Position numbers and translations under genes: made by a program. From NCBI GenBank assembly GCA_001687465.1, contig LVLI01001707.1, forward strand, positions 1 through 13,535: 13,535 nt of DNA, read 5' to 3'. Origin of the DNA: Halocafeteria seosinensis (Eukaryota; Sar; Bigyra; Bicosoecida). Each line of letters begins with the position of its first letter. Positions within the stretch are counted from its first letter, which is position 1. The notes beneath the pieces were generated by a model. The model was not told the DNA's origin, did not search any database, and was given only the letters and a program-made list of their open reading frames with translations. Below are positions 1 to 6,642 of this stretch, piece by piece.

Positions 1-96
1 ATGTTAGTTTCATTCATTTTTTCTTCTTGGTTTTTATCCAACTCTCTTTTTACCTATTCTTTAAAAATGATTGGATATGAAGTATAACAATACGCT
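1..96. other. Leader region with motifs facing both ways
   Basis: This stretch is AT-rich, with a T-run-rich left half and no convincing gene. A 28-codon frame opens with the first base but looks like chance. On the plus strand an AAAAATGATTGG motif at 63-74 precedes the gene at 97. On the minus strand AAAAATGAATG (21 down to 11) resembles the same motif and points off the left edge, so a divergent gene may begin outside the window. That last point is inference. Confidence 0.35.
63..74 (+). promoter_or_regulatory. Early-type motif AAAAATGATTGG upstream of the 97 gene
   Basis: The motif ends 22 nt before the ATG at 97. Related strings lie at similar distances before the genes at 6130, 7727, 8402 and, on the minus strand, 6038. 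Its role as a promoter is inferred from this recurrence. Confidence 0.45.
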
Positions 97-543
97 ATGA
101 ATCTTGAATCCGCAAGTTCAGGCAACAATGATGTGTTATTTGCTTTGATGGTTGATGATGATAACCAAGTGTGTTTTTTTACAGTTAAAGTGGATGGTGA
201 ATTATTTCATTCTCTTTTTTATCGACCGATTATAAATGGAAGTGATGAGGATGAGCCAGTTCTTCACGTTGATAATGATATAGAAGAGGTTTTGAATGGG
301 GACAAGGACGAACTTGAATATAGTCACAACCACTTTGCCAATGAAGTTTTTCAACAATTGAGTAATAGGATATATGCCAAAGCGAGTGAATATCGTCAAG
401 CCAAAAGCCAAAGCACAACGCACAATCGTCACCATAAATGGTGGGTTGAAATCGTTCAGTCGCAATTTCAAGAACCTTCCGAAAACGAGAGGCGTCGGCA
501 CAGCAGACAGGAGTCCCATTTTTCGCCAACGACCATAAACTAA
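97..543 (+). CDS. Unrecognised 148-aa protein with acidic middle and basic tail
   Basis: I do not recognise this protein. The N-terminal third is compatible with a small beta-rich fold, with alternating hydrophobic stretches around residues 13-45. An acidic segment with many Asp and Glu follows at about 49-75. The C-terminal third (about 98-148) is rich in Gln, Ser, Arg and His and is probably disordered or nucleic-acid binding. The ATG at 97 is chosen because the early-type motif lies 22 nt upstream. A hairpin (547-581) sits just after its stop and separates it from the fibre genes. The two long minus-strand frames over it lack any supporting signal and are taken as shadows. Confidence 0.6.
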   Translation: MNLESASSGNNDVLFALMVDDDNQVCFFTVKVDGELFHSLFYRPIINGSDEDEPVLHVDNDIEEVLNGDKDELEYSHNHFANEVFQQLSNRIYAKASEYRQAKSQSTTHNRHHKWWVEIVQSQFQEPSENERRRHSRQESHFSPTTIN

Positions 544-546
544 ATT

Positions 547-581
547 GAATGTTTGACTTTAAATCTTCCAATCAAAGATTC
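547..581 (+). terminator. Hairpin after the 97-543 gene
   Basis: GAATGTTTGA (547-556) pairs with TCAAAGATTC (572-581), with one G-G mismatch and a 15-nt loop. A smaller alternative, AATCTT (562-567) with AAGATT (575-580), overlaps it. It starts four bases after the stop codon. A role in 3'-end formation is inferred. Confidence 0.4.
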
Positions 582-587
582 AGACGG

Positions 588-599
588 ATAATATATGAG
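588..599 (+). promoter_or_regulatory. Late-type start motif ATAATATATGAG
   Basis: The ATG at 595 is fused to an ATATATG string followed by AG. The same arrangement occurs at 2615, 3929, 8122, 10601 and 12025, mostly ahead of structural genes. I infer a late promoter or initiator giving a very short leader. Confidence 0.45.
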
Positions 600-2568
600 T
601 TCAAAACTTTTTATCGAAACAGACCGTGGCATTACGGGACGTTTATCTTTGAACAAAGGAATCGGAGCATCAGGAGGAAGCAAAGTAGATGTAAAGACCG
701 CGCCAAACGGATTTTCATTCGATGGACAGAAGCGTCTGGAAAACAAATGGGCGGAGACACCGGCCACCACCGACATTGATGCCAATTCCAACCAAATCAT
801 TAATTTGGGCAATCCAACCGCTTCATCCGATGTTATAACCAAAGGTTATGTGGATAATCAAGTCTCCGTACCTCAGTTACGAAGAGGAGGTCGTACCTAT
901 TACACATTTGATGGAACTGAGCCATATGCAGATTCTGTTGGACAGTATAATGGGACAAATAATGGAACATCTGTGGCGTCCGGCAAAATTGGACAAGCCA
1001 TTGACTTTCCAACAAACAGCAAAACGCATGTTGATGTGGGTGATGCCTTTGATTTTGGATCGGGGGATTTTACCGTTGCTTGTTGGGTTAATTTTGCGGA
1101 TTTATCGTCAGATAAAAACGCTATTGTAAGCAATGGTATGTCGGGTAGTGCAAATCGGTTTATGATAGAAGAACAAAATTCAGGTCAAAATTTAAGACTT
1201 TTTACGGATGATGGAACTGAAACATTTTTGACGGCATCTGTCTCATTATCTAATAATACGTGGTATTTTATTACTGTAACCCGTTCGGGAGCAAACGGTT
1301 CTATTTATTTAGATGGCACAAAACTGTCTGCATCTGGCTCTGTACGATCAGGATCAATATCAACTCAAGGTTTGTCTATGTTAGGTAGGGATCATGCAAC
1401 TTTCTACATGAAAGGACGGGTAGATGAAGTGGGTGCTTGGGATCGTGTCCTCACACAAGACGAAATTACTTTCCTGTATAACAACGGCAACGGCACAAAC
1501 AATTGGCAAGACACCTATCTAGCCACCAAGGGCGAAGTGAAACCATTACGGCAACATGTTGATAATGCTCGTCTTGTCAATGACATTCGTGCATTTTATA
1601 CCTTTGAATCCCCGAACCCATATAGAGATAAAATTGGAAGTTACGATCTTACACATACAAATACGTCAATTGCGTCTAGTTCGGGAATTATTGGCGATGC
1701 TGTTCAATTTGCTTCAGGCTCTGGCCTTAATAACCTTGAATCCGATATGATTGATAATGGATCAGATTTTACCTTGGCTCTTTGGTACTTCCCCACAAAT
1801 GGTTCATTAAGCAGAAATACATTTGTTTTTTCAGGTAATATGAAATGGATTGAAAATGGTGATGGAAAATTAAGTATTTCCAGAGAAGATGGCAACGAAG
1901 AAAGGGGGACAAATGCGGTTGTACAGACGGGGCAATGGAATCACATGGTTGTGGTCTGGGATGAATCGGCCGGAACAATTGACTATTACTTCAATGGAGC
2001 ATTGGACACCACAAATACATATTCATCCATTACCAACACATGGTCAAAGAAACATTTGCAATTGGGAGTACAAGTCGGAAACAGCAATCTCATGGATGAA
2101 ATTGGAGTCTGGGGACGCAAGTTATCAGCGGATGAAGTTGCTCTCTTATATAACAGTGGCAATGCAAATCGTCAATTCTTTGATCATGATACGACTTGGT
2201 ACACCAAATCGGCACAACGTAATTTGGATATGCGAAGCAATCAGATTTACCATGTATCAACTCTGACCTCACAAACGGTTAAAATTGACGACGATTCCGT
2301 TCATACATTTACACCACCCAATAACCTTGGTAAATGGCTTGTGCGAACCAACGGGAGCGACGCTGTTGAGGTATTGTTTGACGTTTCCAATGACGCAATG
2401 AGCATTACAAGTTCGCTTGGAGGGGGTTTTGCCACAGCAACGGGTCAAACACCCAGTGGGACGACAGGAGCGGATAACAAAATGACTATATCAACAGGCT
2501 CAGGTAATCTTCACGTTGAAAATAGACTAGGAAGTCAGGCGGAGGTAACATACTTGGTTTTACTATAA
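595..2568 (+). CDS. Fibre-like surface protein with two LamG-like lectin domains
   Basis: This 657-aa protein is probably a virion attachment fibre. Residues about 59-88 carry one copy of the fibre repeat (IDANSNQIINLGNPT, then a GYVDNQ end), the same unit that is repeated in the next two genes. Two concanavalin/LamG-like jelly rolls follow at about 100-298 and 332-522. Each closes with the usual signature: DEVGAWDRVL then FLYNNGN, and DEIGVWGRKL then LLYNSGN. LamG folds typically bind glycans or glycoproteins. A degenerate repeat (NLDMRSNQI, about 543-551) leads into a Gly/Thr/Ser-rich C-terminal domain (about 560-657) that I do not recognise. There is no signal peptide or membrane segment. 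The start is supported by ATATATGAG. Structural role and receptor binding are inferred. Confidence 0.75.
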   Translation: MSSKLFIETDRGITGRLSLNKGIGASGGSKVDVKTAPNGFSFDGQKRLENKWAETPATTDIDANSNQIINLGNPTASSDVITKGYVDNQVSVPQLRRGGRTYYTFDGTEPYADSVGQYNGTNNGTSVASGKIGQAIDFPTNSKTHVDVGDAFDFGSGDFTVACWVNFADLSSDKNAIVSNGMSGSANRFMIEEQNSGQNLRLFTDDGTETFLTASVSLSNNTWYFITVTRSGANGSIYLDGTKLSASGSVRSGSISTQGLSMLGRDHATFYMKGRVDEVGAWDRVLTQDEITFLYNNGNGTNNWQDTYLATKGEVKPLRQHVDNARLVNDIRAFYTFESPNPYRDKIGSYDLTHTNTSIASSSGIIGDAVQFASGSGLNNLESDMIDNGSDFTLALWYFPTNGSLSRNTFVFSGNMKWIENGDGKLSISREDGNEERGTNAVVQTGQWNHMVVVWDESAGTIDYYFNGALDTTNTYSSITNTWSKKHLQLGVQVGNSNLMDEIGVWGRKLSADEVALLYNSGNANRQFFDHDTTWYTKSAQRNLDMRSNQIYHVSTLTSQTVKIDDDSVHTFTPPNNLGKWLVRTNGSDAVEVLFDVSNDAMSITSSLGGGFATATGQTPSGTTGADNKMTISTGSGNLHVENRLGSQAEVTYLVLL

Positions 2569-2572
2569 ATGA

Positions 2573-2598
2573 TTCCACCCTGAATTGTCAGACTGGAA
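2573..2598 (+). terminator. Hairpin after the LamG fibre gene
   Basis: The outer stem is TTCCA (2573-2577) with TGGAA (2594-2598). The inner stem is CTGA (2580-2583) with TCAG (2588-2591), with a 2x2 internal loop and the tetraloop ATTG. It begins four bases after the stop codon. A 3'-end role is inferred. Confidence 0.4.
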
Positions 2599-2610
2599 AT
2601 TCGCTATGTT

Positions 2611-2619
2611 ATATATGTC
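2611..2619 (+). promoter_or_regulatory. Late-type start motif ATATATGTC
   Basis: ATATATG overlaps the chosen ATG at 2615. It decides the start over the upstream in-frame TTG at 2585 and ATG at 2606, because the first residues from 2615 align with those of the paralogue starting at 3929. Confidence 0.4.
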
Positions 2620-3904
2620 ACATTTTGACCCTGTTCAAGCCAAAGGAAATATTGTTCAAGAAGACCACATACAGATCGATACCCACGATCAATGGTATGA
2701 GCATCCTGCTTTCGAACCGGTGGATTTCGCCGGATTCTCAGCAAAGGACGTTGCTGATCCGAGTGCGGGGCAGGACATGATGACCCAATCCTATATGAAC
2801 GCCAATTTTTCTACTCAATCCCAAGTGTCTAATAATTATCTCAGACGGGACGGGTCGGACAAAATGGCATCCGATATAAACTTAGACAGCCACAAGATTA
2901 TCAATGTTGCCAATCCAAGCAACTCAAACGATTTGGTCACTCAACAACACCTCAATTTAGGTTATATCACTGAATCCAATTCCGACAGTCGCTATGTTTT
3001 TCAGGATGGAACATCCCAAATGACGGGATCGTTGGATCTAGGATCAAATAAAATCATCAATTCACAAGATCCCACTAGTTCGGATCACTGTATAACTTTG
3101 GGCTATCTACAAAACAACTATCAGGACAAATCAACCATGAACAACAGTTTTGTGGATCGCTCGGGGGATACCATGACGGGTCAATTGGATATGGCCGACC
3201 GGAGCGGTCAATTAAATCTTCTGCATCGCATCAACAATGTGGCCATAGATTCCGGCAGTGGATCGGCCATTCCCCGATCGCATCTGGATAACTACTACGA
3301 CAACAAAAGCACAGTCAATAGCAATACATTGGACTTAGCGGGATCAAACACGCTCACGGGGTCTATGGACTGTGGAAACAATCGGATGATCAATGTCAAT
3401 GATCCATCGAACAACAAAGACGTGGTCAATCGGCAATATTTCCATGCCAACAAGCCTGTCGGGGAGAAAAAGATTTATACCGTCAATGATACTCAGTCAT
3501 TCACTTTGACCCAAAATGGACAATTTACTCATGATTATACCATTAGCAATCTTGATTCTTCCAATTACCTTTGTGAGGTGGAATTGATGTTTTGGGGCGA
3601 TTGGGTCAATAGTGGGACAGGAATTATAGTGGAGCATTTAATTGATGATGGTGGTTTTACCACGGACAATGATCCGGCCAAGCAGGAACAAAACATTAAT
3701 GGAGATGTCTCACGGTTTAGCCTAAATAGTGCCACAGTGGGCAATGAAAACGACCACATGTCTTACTACCGATTTTGGGTAACCACAACCAGCACGACAT
3801 CAATCAAGTTCTCTAGCGGGGTTGCCGACAATGGGGTTCTAGGAAGTTCCACCACTGTCCATAGCAAAATTCGGGTCAAGTTACTAAAAGCCAATCTTGT
3901 CTAA
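2615..3904 (+). CDS. Repeat-built fibre protein A (429 aa)
   Basis: Probable trimeric fibre-type virion protein, paralogous to the next gene and equal in length. Five repeat units follow an N-terminal segment of about 35 residues that ends in a Trp (W27). The units span about 36-87, 88-139, 140-190, 191-250 and 251-286. Three are 51-52 residues long and the fourth is enlarged to about 60. A typical unit reads LDLGSNKIIN, then a DPT/DPS step, a Y/F-L helix end and a (T/D)GxxxM turn. Similar N-K-I-x-N-x-x-D-P-T units are common in phage tail-fibre proteins. Residues about 287-429 form a beta-rich head ending in LGSSTTVHSKI, shared with the downstream paralogue. No signal peptide is seen. Fibre function is inferred from repeat type and neighbours. 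Confidence 0.75.
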   Translation: MSHFDPVQAKGNIVQEDHIQIDTHDQWYEHPAFEPVDFAGFSAKDVADPSAGQDMMTQSYMNANFSTQSQVSNNYLRRDGSDKMASDINLDSHKIINVANPSNSNDLVTQQHLNLGYITESNSDSRYVFQDGTSQMTGSLDLGSNKIINSQDPTSSDHCITLGYLQNNYQDKSTMNNSFVDRSGDTMTGQLDMADRSGQLNLLHRINNVAIDSGSGSAIPRSHLDNYYDNKSTVNSNTLDLAGSNTLTGSMDCGNNRMINVNDPSNNKDVVNRQYFHANKPVGEKKIYTVNDTQSFTLTQNGQFTHDYTISNLDSSNYLCEVELMFWGDWVNSGTGIIVEHLIDDGGFTTDNDPAKQEQNINGDVSRFSLNSATVGNENDHMSYYRFWVTTTSTTSIKFSSGVADNGVLGSSTTVHSKIRVKLLKANLV

Positions 3905-3922
3905 TAAGAGAATTCCAGTAAA

Positions 3923-3933
3923 TAATATATGAG
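3923..3933 (+). promoter_or_regulatory. Late-type start motif TAATATATGAG
   Basis: The ATG at 3929 is embedded in ATATATGAG, nearly the same as before the LamG fibre gene and at 12025. There is no ribosome-binding site. A late promoter or initiator is inferred. Confidence 0.45.
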
Positions 3934-5218
3934 TTATGTATCTTACCAAAGAGCAGTTGATAGAGGTCAAGGTGGTGAAAGAGGGTTTATTGTGGCCGAG
4001 GAACACACAAATGTCGATCCCCATTCACATTGGTCTGAGAATGTTGCTTTAACCGATGTTGATTTCGGCAACAACCGAGCGTTTAACGTGGCCGATCCAA
4101 GCGAAAGTCAAGATGCTGTGACAAAAAACTATGCAGAAAACAACTTTCCACTCACTTCAACTCTGGATAGCACATACCTTCGCACAGACGGGGCAAACAG
4201 CATGAACGGCGACTTAGACCTCGATTCCAACAAAGCCATTAATGTGGCAACGCCGACCCAATCCGGTGATGGGGTCAATCAGGGCTATTTAGAAAGCAAT
4301 TACGCCACCGAATCAACCAATAATTCCCGCTATCTGCATCAAGATGGCTCAAAAAGCATGTCTGGCGACCTTGATTTGAATAGCAATCGGGTTATCAACT
4401 TATCAGATCCCACACAAGTAAATGATGCGGTATCTCTCAATTATCTTGGAACGAACTACTTTGACCAGAGTACCGCCAACTCTAATTTTTTACGAACGGA
4501 TGGCAACAACAGCATGTTAGCCGACTTAAATATGGACAGCAACAAGATTATTGGCTTATCCAACCCGACCGATTCAGCGGACGCCGTTAATCGCTCACAC
4601 TTAAATAGTAATTTTTATGATCAAACCGAGTTGGCGAATAATTTCGTTGCGACGGACGGATCAAGTACAATGACGGGAAATTTGGACGTAGGAGACAACA
4701 AAGTCATCAATGTCAATGACCCGACCTCAAGCAAAGATGCCGTCAATTTACAGTATTTCAATGCCAATCAATCAAGCAACGGGGTCGTAAATGTCCAACG
4801 GGAGGTGGATGTTCAAAGCCAATCGCTTAGCCAAGGAGGAAGTTTCTTTCATACTATGTCCGTGACAGGACTTACTGACCGGAAGTATCTGTGTCATATC
4901 CAACTGTTGGTCTGGTCAGATTATACCAATACCGGCGGTGATATATTTGTCATTCATAAAGCGACAGATGACGTTGGGGATATTTTTGCCCCTGTAGCGG
5001 AATCGTTTAATAACAACAGCGACGCCTCTCGGATAAACCCGACCACCCATATTATTGGATCAGAGAATGATTTGACCATGTACTATAGTTTTACCATTTT
5101 AACCAACACCACGCAAAATATTGACTTTATCACCGAAATAAACGACAGCGGCAATCTCGGCTCTAGTAAAACGGTTCATAGCAAGATAGAAGCATTTTTG
5201 ATTCCTGCCACGACATAA
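3929..5218 (+). CDS. Repeat-built fibre protein B (429 aa)
   Basis: Paralogue of the preceding gene and the most regular of the fibre set. After an N-terminal segment with W35, four complete repeat units of exactly 52 residues run 44-95, 96-147, 148-199 and 200-251, and a partial fifth runs 252 to about 283. The core is LDLDSNKxINVxDPT, then DAVNxxYL, then a STxNSxxLRTDGxxSMxGD linker. The C-terminal head (about 284-429) matches that of protein A in order of elements and ends in LGSSKTVHSKI, but is divergent in between. This fits duplication followed by change in the receptor-binding end. Its stop codon lies two bases from the stop of the convergent RING gene. A virion fibre is the best reading; an enzyme is unlikely, since no catalytic motif is visible. 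Confidence 0.75.
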   Translation: MSYVSYQRAVDRGQGGERGFIVAEEHTNVDPHSHWSENVALTDVDFGNNRAFNVADPSESQDAVTKNYAENNFPLTSTLDSTYLRTDGANSMNGDLDLDSNKAINVATPTQSGDGVNQGYLESNYATESTNNSRYLHQDGSKSMSGDLDLNSNRVINLSDPTQVNDAVSLNYLGTNYFDQSTANSNFLRTDGNNSMLADLNMDSNKIIGLSNPTDSADAVNRSHLNSNFYDQTELANNFVATDGSSTMTGNLDVGDNKVINVNDPTSSKDAVNLQYFNANQSSNGVVNVQREVDVQSQSLSQGGSFFHTMSVTGLTDRKYLCHIQLLVWSDYTNTGGDIFVIHKATDDVGDIFAPVAESFNNNSDASRINPTTHIIGSENDLTMYYSFTILTNTTQNIDFITEINDSGNLGSSKTVHSKIEAFLIPATT

Positions 5219-5220
5219 CT

Positions 5221-5643
5221 TTATTGATTACAGAGAGGACAGTACAACCGTTCCATTTGATCGAGACACTGATCGCAGACACAATGCTCATTATTGTTGG
5301 TACATACCTCTCGCCGAGGAGACGTTGATTCCCAGCAAACCACACAATCAAATTGTCGTTGTTCTAGTTGCCTATGATCAAAACGTAATAATCTACCATT
5401 GGCAACACATCCTTCAGGTAATTGATGAGGAGGTATTAAATGCCAGATAGGCAGATTTCGCAATACATTACGTGCCAAAGGATACAATTCATAAAACTGA
5501 ATGACAATCATTAAATCATAGCAATTTGAATGGGATGGAAAATTGATGTCAAAAAATAGATTGGAAGGAATACATGAGGGAGCAATACCTACCCGACTGA
5601 ACATCGTGAGATAGTAATCAAGGGTGGGAGGGGGAAACCCCAT
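5221..5643 (-). CDS. RING-finger protein (C-terminal half of a split gene)
   Basis: The last 41 residues form a RING finger: C100-x2-C103, C114, H120, C123-x2-C126, and C135-P-L-C138. The gap between the third Cys and the His is five residues, slightly longer than in classical RING-HC domains. RING proteins usually act as E3 ubiquitin ligases, and viral versions often redirect host ubiquitination; that role is inferred here. Residues 1-99 are not recognised. The frame overlaps the end of the upstream minus-strand frame by 55 bases. Its ATG at 5643 lies just before a GGGTTTC heptamer, so it may be made by -1 frameshifting from the upstream frame and not from its own ATG. A frame-B stop lies only a few codons upstream of this ATG. 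The RING call is firm; the start is not. Confidence 0.7.
   Translation of the reverse strand: MGFPPPTLDYYLTMFSRVGIAPSCIPSNLFFDINFPSHSNCYDLMIVIQFYELYPLARNVLRNLPIWHLIPPHQLPEGCVANGRLLRFDHRQLEQRQFDCVVCWESTSPRREVCTNNNEHCVCDQCLDQMERLYCPLCNQ
5588..5640 (-). promoter_or_regulatory. Candidate -1 frameshift signal: slippery heptamer plus stem
   Basis: Reading the minus strand, G GGT TTC (5640-5634) is in the zero frame of the upstream ORF and fits X-XXY-YYZ. After a 5-nt spacer, CCCACCC (5628-5622) can pair with GGGTAGG (5594-5588), with one mismatch and a 27-nt loop. The zero-frame stop TAG (5591-5589) lies in the 3' arm. Slipping back one base enters the RING frame directly. A simple frameshift mutation or sequencing error in the G/C runs would look similar. 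Confidence 0.4.
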
Positions 5644-6038
5644 TGCAAAAAACGTTGATCAACTTCTAGAAATTGGTCTGAACTGAGTTGAATGGTCGGA
5701 AGGTCGCAAATGCTTTGTAACAGGTAAAAACGATAATCATCCACACAATCACTACAATAAAAAGAGGTACGCTTCGGACATACATGGAGTGCGTAATCCA
5801 TGATTTCAATAAAGCCATAGTAAAATCCAGTCATTATGGCAAGTTCGTAGATGCCGTGACTCAAATAGAACAAATGACTGCGGTGTCGGTAAATATAACG
5901 GGTCATTTTCAACCATCGAACGAGTTTCTGTGTGGTTAAATTTGGTTTGTGCATATACTCATTGCTTAGATACAGTAATTTTATGTCGCTATACCGATGC
6001 AATTGACGACAATCAGGTGCGGTCGGCACGGTGGTCAT
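5589..6038 (-). CDS. N-terminal half of the split RING gene, or a separate 149-aa protein
   Basis: The 149-residue frame has no family I recognise. It is helix-rich and aromatic-rich in the middle (about 40-85, with the string FYYGFIEIMDYAL). A small Cys cluster follows (VCPKRTSFYCSDC, about 86-98). The general look is like the helical-repeat N-termini that precede zinc fingers in some large-virus proteins, but that is weak. After residue 135 the frame continues for only 14 residues before TAG, while the -1 frame continues for 137 codons into the RING domain. The combined product would be about 272 aa. An early-type motif (6065-6054 on this strand) lies 15 nt upstream of the ATG at 6038, so this ATG probably starts the transcription unit. 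Confidence 0.6.
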   Translation of the reverse strand: MTTVPTAPDCRQLHRYSDIKLLYLSNEYMHKPNLTTQKLVRWLKMTRYIYRHRSHLFYLSHGIYELAIMTGFYYGFIEIMDYALHVCPKRTSFYCSDCVDDYRFYLLQSICDLPTIQLSSDQFLEVDQRFLQWGFPLPPLITISRCSVG

Positions 6039-6053
6039 TATGACTATCTAGCA

Positions 6054-6065
6054 CGAATTATTTTT
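6054..6065 (-). promoter_or_regulatory. Early-type motif AAAAATAATTCG for the minus-strand RING unit
   Basis: On the minus strand TTAAAAATAATTCG ends 15 nt before the ATG at 6038. It is close to TTAAAAATGATTGG upstream of the first gene. With the plus-strand motif at 6100-6110 it makes a compact divergent promoter region (6039-6129). Confidence 0.4.
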
Positions 6066-6099
6066 AAGGTAGTGTTTTCGCAAAAAAGCCTAAAGACAA

Positions 6100-6110
6100 A
6101 AAAATGATTA
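6100..6110 (+). promoter_or_regulatory. Early-type motif AAAAATGATTA upstream of the 6130 gene
   Basis: The motif sits in an A-rich run and ends 19 nt before the ATG at 6130. An isolated AGGAGG lies at 6118-6123, six bases before the ATG. No other gene here has one, so it is not taken as evidence of a bacterial host. Confidence 0.4.
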
Positions 6111-6129
6111 AGGGTATAGGAGGCAATCA

Positions 6130-6615
6130 ATGTCCGGTGAAAAGAAAATAACCGACAGCGACCTCTATCACAAGCAATTCAACTTCGGCAAGTACAAAGG
6201 CGAAGCCATTGGCACAATCGCTAAAAGAAATCCAGCATACATTTGGAAACTGATTCAAGAAAACGAAAATGAAGATTTTGGCAACACACTGTTCATGAAA
6301 GATCTTAAGACTGTCTTCGCTAAAGTGGATCAACGAATGCCGTTTGGGAAATATGAGGGTAAGCCACTTCGTCGCATTATGCAAGTGACTGTCTCGTATT
6401 TGGATTGGCTAAAAGAGCAACTGATGGATTCAGAGGTCGAAAAAAATGGGTGGCTATGTGCCAAACTTCGCTATATGTTTGATGAAATCGGTATAGAAGA
6501 TATTCGATCTTATCCGGAAACGGATAATGTGTTGGATGAATCGGATGATGAACTAGACGTCATTGAACAACCCAATCAGTTCAAATCCATTGATATGAAC
6601 GATGACGATGAATAG
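6130..6615 (+). CDS. Protein with two DUF3820/ExoX C-terminal-like modules
   Basis: This 161-aa protein has two copies of a small module: residues about 17-43 (FNFGKYKGEAIGTIAKRNP, then YIWKLIQ) and about 70-98 (MPFGKYEGKPLRRIM, then YLDWLKEQL). The pattern F-G-K-Y-x-G, then a short helix, then a Y-L/I-x-W-L end, is the DUF3820 / exodeoxyribonuclease X-like C-terminal domain. In cellular proteins it accompanies DNA exonucleases and other DNA-processing domains, but here there is no nuclease domain, so a DNA-binding or adaptor role is inferred. The C-terminus (about 128-161) is strongly acidic and ends in NDDDE. The gene has its own early-type motif and diverges from the RING unit. A 13-pair hairpin follows its stop. 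Confidence 0.65.
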   Translation: MSGEKKITDSDLYHKQFNFGKYKGEAIGTIAKRNPAYIWKLIQENENEDFGNTLFMKDLKTVFAKVDQRMPFGKYEGKPLRRIMQVTVSYLDWLKEQLMDSEVEKNGWLCAKLRYMFDEIGIEDIRSYPETDNVLDESDDELDVIEQPNQFKSIDMNDDDE

Positions 6616-6642
6616 AACCAAAATCAAATTGACTTTGGTTTT
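6614..6642. terminator. Hairpin filling the gap between two convergent genes
   Basis: Nine outer pairs, of which one is G-U, are formed by bases 6614-6622 and 6634-6642 (core AACCAAA with TTTGGTT). One A-C mismatch and three inner pairs (TCA with TGA) follow, around an AAT loop. The structure lies exactly between the stop codon ending at 6615 and the minus-strand stop at 6644-6642, overlapping each by one or two bases. It is followed by T residues on the plus strand. A bidirectional 3'-end signal is the natural reading, though inferred. Confidence 0.6.

Noticed and set aside
1-87. 28-codon frame beginning at the first base
   Set aside because: It is short and hydrophobic by T-richness, and runs through the early-type motif of the next gene.
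202-571. Two minus-strand frames of 105 and 113 codons over the first gene
   Set aside because: Neither has an upstream motif or recognisable domain, and the plus-strand frame has a well-placed early-type motif.
2615-5218. Reading the repeat genes as a bacteriophage tail-fibre locus
   Set aside because: The repeat type is common in phages, but there are no tail, terminase or portal genes, and the neighbours are eukaryotic-virus-like.
6118-6123. AGGAGG six bases before ATG 6130, a perfect Shine-Dalgarno sequence
   Set aside because: No other gene in the window has one, and the RING and C2H2-type fingers point to a eukaryotic host; treated as coincidence.
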